From NCBI GenBank assembly GCA_002179805.1, contig NAVB01003039.1:1-10945 (forward strand): 10,945 bases of DNA, given 5' to 3'. Source of the stretch: Acanthamoeba lenticulata (taxonomy: Eukaryota; Discosea; Longamoebia; Acanthamoebidae). Below are positions 7,943-10,945 of the stretch, one piece after another. Position 1 is the first letter of the stretch, and each line of letters opens with the position of its first letter. A model generated the notes under the pieces. It ran no database searches. It saw only the letters and a list, made by a program, of their open reading frames with translations, and was not told the DNA's origin. Made by a program: the position numbers and the translations under genes.

Positions 7943-8760
7943 ATGGCAGAGATGATGGAGAACCCAGAACCATTTGACGAGGCTGTGGAGAAGGAGAGGC
8001 AGGAATGGGCGAGGCAAACGCGTCTTCTCTTTACACCAAAAGAGATGCTCAACGATGACGGCTCCATTAACTTCGAGTACGTCAGATTGGCTTCTGCTAG
8101 TCATTGTTGTTTATTAATCCTTAACTCGCAGATACTTTAAGCCCAAGAATGTGAGCGCGAAGCAGCTCAAAGCTCAAGCAAAGAAGTGGGGCGACAACGA
8201 GAAGAACCTTCTCTTAAAGTCTATCGAAAAGCACGGCATTGGCGCCTGGGCTGCCATCCGGAGCGAGTTCCTGCCGCAGTGGGTGCGCGGGCTCCACTTT
8301 CCCGCCCTGCAGCCTTCTTGGCCGGCCGACTTGGCTAACGCACGGACCCAACAGGAAGCGACAGAACTTCGTATTAAGACGGCTCGGCTAGTGGGCCGCC
8401 AAAGCCTTGCCCAATACATCGACGCCAAGTGGAAGGGCTCGGTCGCCGATGTGGAGCGAGAGTACGAACGCAACAAGGCAATCGCTCTCAAGTACAACTG
8501 CTGGAAAGGCACGTCAACAGTCATCCTGCTGCCAGCACAACCCTCCCTCTTACTCGCCGCTTGTGGCCTTGTGTGCAGGAGGCGTCCTGGTCAATGACGA
8601 TGAGGGTCGGGTAGCTCGGGTATTAGAAGCCGAGCCATTTGCATCCAAGGCCGGGGTGCGCCTCTGATCTCCTCCTTTATGTAGCCTGTTCACATCTTCT
8701 TCTCACTGAGGTACTTTCCAGGGAGCTGACGCGATGGTTGAAGACGGCGTGACAGGATGA
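7943..8760 (+). CDS. Small SANT/Myb-like domain protein
   Basis: Exons are 7943-8076, 8132-8282, 8355-8508, 8579-8655 and 8722-8760: 555 nt, 184 residues. Residues about 60-115 form a Myb/SANT-like unit: W64 and W84 are separated by 19 residues as in Myb repeats, W95 follows, then a recognition-helix-like TELRIKTARLVGRQSL. Flanking parts (QEWARQTRLLFTPKEMLNDD before, WKGSVADVEREYERNKAIAL and GGVLVNDDEGRV after) look conserved rather than low complexity. A chromatin or DNA-binding role is likely from the domain, but the target is unknown. Intron 8509-8578 appears to be GC-AG. Intron 8283-8354 is 72 nt without a stop. If the last intron (8656-8721) is not removed, the protein ends VRL at 8667 instead of GADAMVEDGVTG; the splice has a good donor (GTGCGC) and acceptor (TTTCCAG). 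Confidence 0.8.
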
Positions 8761-8778
8761 GCTACGAACTGACATCAA

Positions 8779-8784
8779 AATAAA
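8779..8784 (+). terminator. AATAAA polyadenylation signal of the SANT gene
   Basis: AATAAA lies 19 bases after the proposed TGA (8758-8760), followed by an A-rich run. Its closeness to 8760 rather than to the alternative stop at 8667 mildly supports the five-exon model. The remaining 107 bases before the convergent stop codon hold no clear AATAAA for the minus-strand gene. Confidence 0.5.
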
Positions 8785-8857
8785 AAAAAGAAAAAGTAAC
8801 TAAACAAATTCCTGTTGGTGGTGTACAAGGTAAAAAAAGAGCAGGGCTGGTCCATCA

Positions 8858-8873
8858 GCGCGCGTGTGCGCGC
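8858..8873. repeat. Alternating GC/GT inverted repeat in the 3' region of the minus-strand gene
   Basis: GCGCGC-GTGT-GCGCGC is a 16-base strictly alternating purine/pyrimidine tract with 6 bp inverted arms, located 19-34 bases past the stop codon of the 10037-8892 gene. It could form a hairpin in RNA or favour Z-DNA. No function is shown. Confidence 0.5.
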
Positions 8874-8891
8874 CGAGAGCGGCAATACGCT

Positions 8892-10037
8892 CTAGTTCAA
8901 CAGATAACCGACCCTCGTCCTCGGCGAGTCCCTCTCCTCTCGTCGCTTTCGCTCTTCGTCTTCGTTCTTTACGGCCACGGTACCGTGCGCCGCGCGGGGT
9001 TCGCCTTCTTGTCTATGAAGCTCCACAGATGCTGCGTGATCGCCGCTTGGATCTTCGCCTTCGTAGTCATCGCTTTCATTGTCACCCTCGTTCTTTATCT
9101 CCTCCTCTTCCACCCGGGCGCTTGTGCGCCGTCCATCCGTCCCGTCCTCCTTGAAGAACCTGCCTCGCGCATCCCGCTTCCGCTTGGAGGCCTGCAGCGA
9201 CCTCTGCGGATCCGCAACCGGCGCGGTGCGTCGCATTTTGTTGCGGTAGCGCTCCAGTTTCTCCGCGTAGGCCGGATCTCGCTGTTCCTTCCTCGTCAAG
9301 CCCGCGGTCGCCAACATCGTGAGCGACAACTCCGTCGCACTGTTTGCGCTCTTGCCGCTCCCTCCTCCGGCTGCGGTTGATCCGCCGTTGAAGCAGGTGC
9401 AATTGGGACCGTGATGAGTGCTGTTCCTGGCTGGTGCCTTGGGGATGGTCATGGGCGCCGACGAGACGGTTGTGGTGGTCGTGGTGGTCTTGGCCGCAAT
9501 GGCGGGCGCATCACGCGGAGAGCTGCTGGTGGCGGATGAGTTCGCGGGCGGCGGTGCCGGTTGCAGGAAGGGCAGGCGACGCGGGAGAGTGGTCGAGGCG
9601 CAAGCGATCGTGGTTGTAGTGGAGGGCGGTGATGATGACAAAGTGGTTGTTGTTGCGGCAGGGGCCGCCATGGCGATCGCTGCGGCGCCAGGCGGCGATG
9701 CCGAGAAGACGACTGGCGCGGAAGGCAGCATGGGAGATGGCGCGTATGCGACGAGAAAAGGCTGCGACGAGGCGGGAACGCCAGATGGAGGCGCAGCCGC
9801 TGGAGGAAGCAGCGCTGACGCGGCCGTGTGGAGGAAAATGGGAGCAGATGGAGTGGAGTAGGGAAAGAAAGTGGGCATTGGCGCGGGAGGCATGGGGGCA
9901 GCCATAGGCGTTGGGCAGGGCATCGCCGCTGCTGGAGGGGCTGCCCCGAAAGGCATATAGGGAATGAAGGCAAACATAAAAGATGGAGTAGTTGATGATG
10001 ATTTAGATGATGCCTTAGGTTCTGGGGGAGAACTCAT
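8892..10037 (-). CDS. Low-complexity protein with a CCT-like (or NF-YA-like) basic motif
   Basis: A single open frame of 381 residues from ATG (10037-10035) to TAG (8894-8892), the only complete gene here without an apparent intron. Residues 1-200 are rich in Pro, Ala, Ser, Thr and Met, with a Thr run near 184-190. A short Cys/His patch follows (HHGPNCTC, 208-215). Residues about 249-297 are basic: EKLERYRNKMRR, then ASKRKRDARGRFFK. This follows the layout of plant-type CCT motifs (LxRYRxKxxxR ... RKxxAxxRxRxxGRF) with about two residues fewer in the middle; the GRF end also recalls NF-YA. The rest is acidic and charged (EEEEIKNEGDNESDDYEGED, then KNEDEERKRREERD). A transcription-regulator role is plausible from the composition plus basic motif, but only inferred. 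It is divergent from actin. Confidence 0.65.
   Translation of the reverse strand: MSSPPEPKASSKSSSTTPSFMFAFIPYMPFGAAPPAAAMPCPTPMAAPMPPAPMPTFFPYSTPSAPIFLHTAASALLPPAAAPPSGVPASSQPFLVAYAPSPMLPSAPVVFSASPPGAAAIAMAAPAATTTTLSSSPPSTTTTIACASTTLPRRLPFLQPAPPPANSSATSSSPRDAPAIAAKTTTTTTTVSSAPMTIPKAPARNSTHHGPNCTCFNGGSTAAGGGSGKSANSATELSLTMLATAGLTRKEQRDPAYAEKLERYRNKMRRTAPVADPQRSLQASKRKRDARGRFFKEDGTDGRRTSARVEEEEIKNEGDNESDDYEGEDPSGDHAASVELHRQEGEPRAAHGTVAVKNEDEERKRREERDSPRTRVGYLLN

Positions 10038-10945
<908 letters not shown>

Noticed and set aside
9418..9861. 147-residue Ala/Gly/Val-rich frame on the plus strand
   Set aside because: It is the antisense reading of the Thr/Pro/Ala-rich part of the minus-strand gene.

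Overview
The window looks like nuclear DNA of an Acanthamoeba-type amoebozoan. The last 270 bases encode the first 90 residues of a conventional actin with the amoebal start MGDEVQALV. Coding sequence is GC-rich, genes are packed tightly, and most are cut by many short introns (55-103 nt). I reconstructed 32 introns by hand. The splices keep frame, and in the conserved genes they rebuild family motifs. I saw no bacterial operon, CRISPR array, tRNA, rRNA or mobile element.

Layout, left to right. (1) 66-1476, plus: 3' part of an unrecognised Ser/Pro-rich protein with one C2H2-type zinc finger and a conserved-looking helical C-terminus. (2) 1566-3143, plus, 8 exons: a membrane-anchored short-chain dehydrogenase/reductase (349 aa). 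(3) 7828-3265, minus, 19 exons: DIS3/Rrp44, the catalytic subunit of the RNA exosome (1032 aa), complete with CR3, PIN, RNB and S1 elements and an unusual acidic/basic tail. (4) 7943-8760, plus, 5 exons: a small SANT/Myb-like protein (184 aa). (5) 10037-8892, minus, apparently intronless: a low-complexity protein (381 aa) with a basic motif resembling the CCT (possibly NF-YA) class. (6) 10676-end, plus: actin, cut by the window edge.

Genes 2 and 3 converge with 121 bp between stops; genes 4 and 5 converge with 131 bp. Genes 3 and 4 diverge from a 114 bp bidirectional promoter holding a textbook E2F-type site. Genes 5 and 6 diverge from a 638 bp region that should contain the actin promoter. 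These are mostly unrelated housekeeping and accessory genes, not a pathway cluster.

I found no convincing new multi-gene system. The more interesting points are small: the E2F-like site between DIS3 and a SANT gene, a probable GC-AG intron, a GT(A/G)CG-dominated 5' splice site, four stop-free introns of length 3n, the charged DIS3 tail, and two unrecognised architectures (genes 1 and 5).
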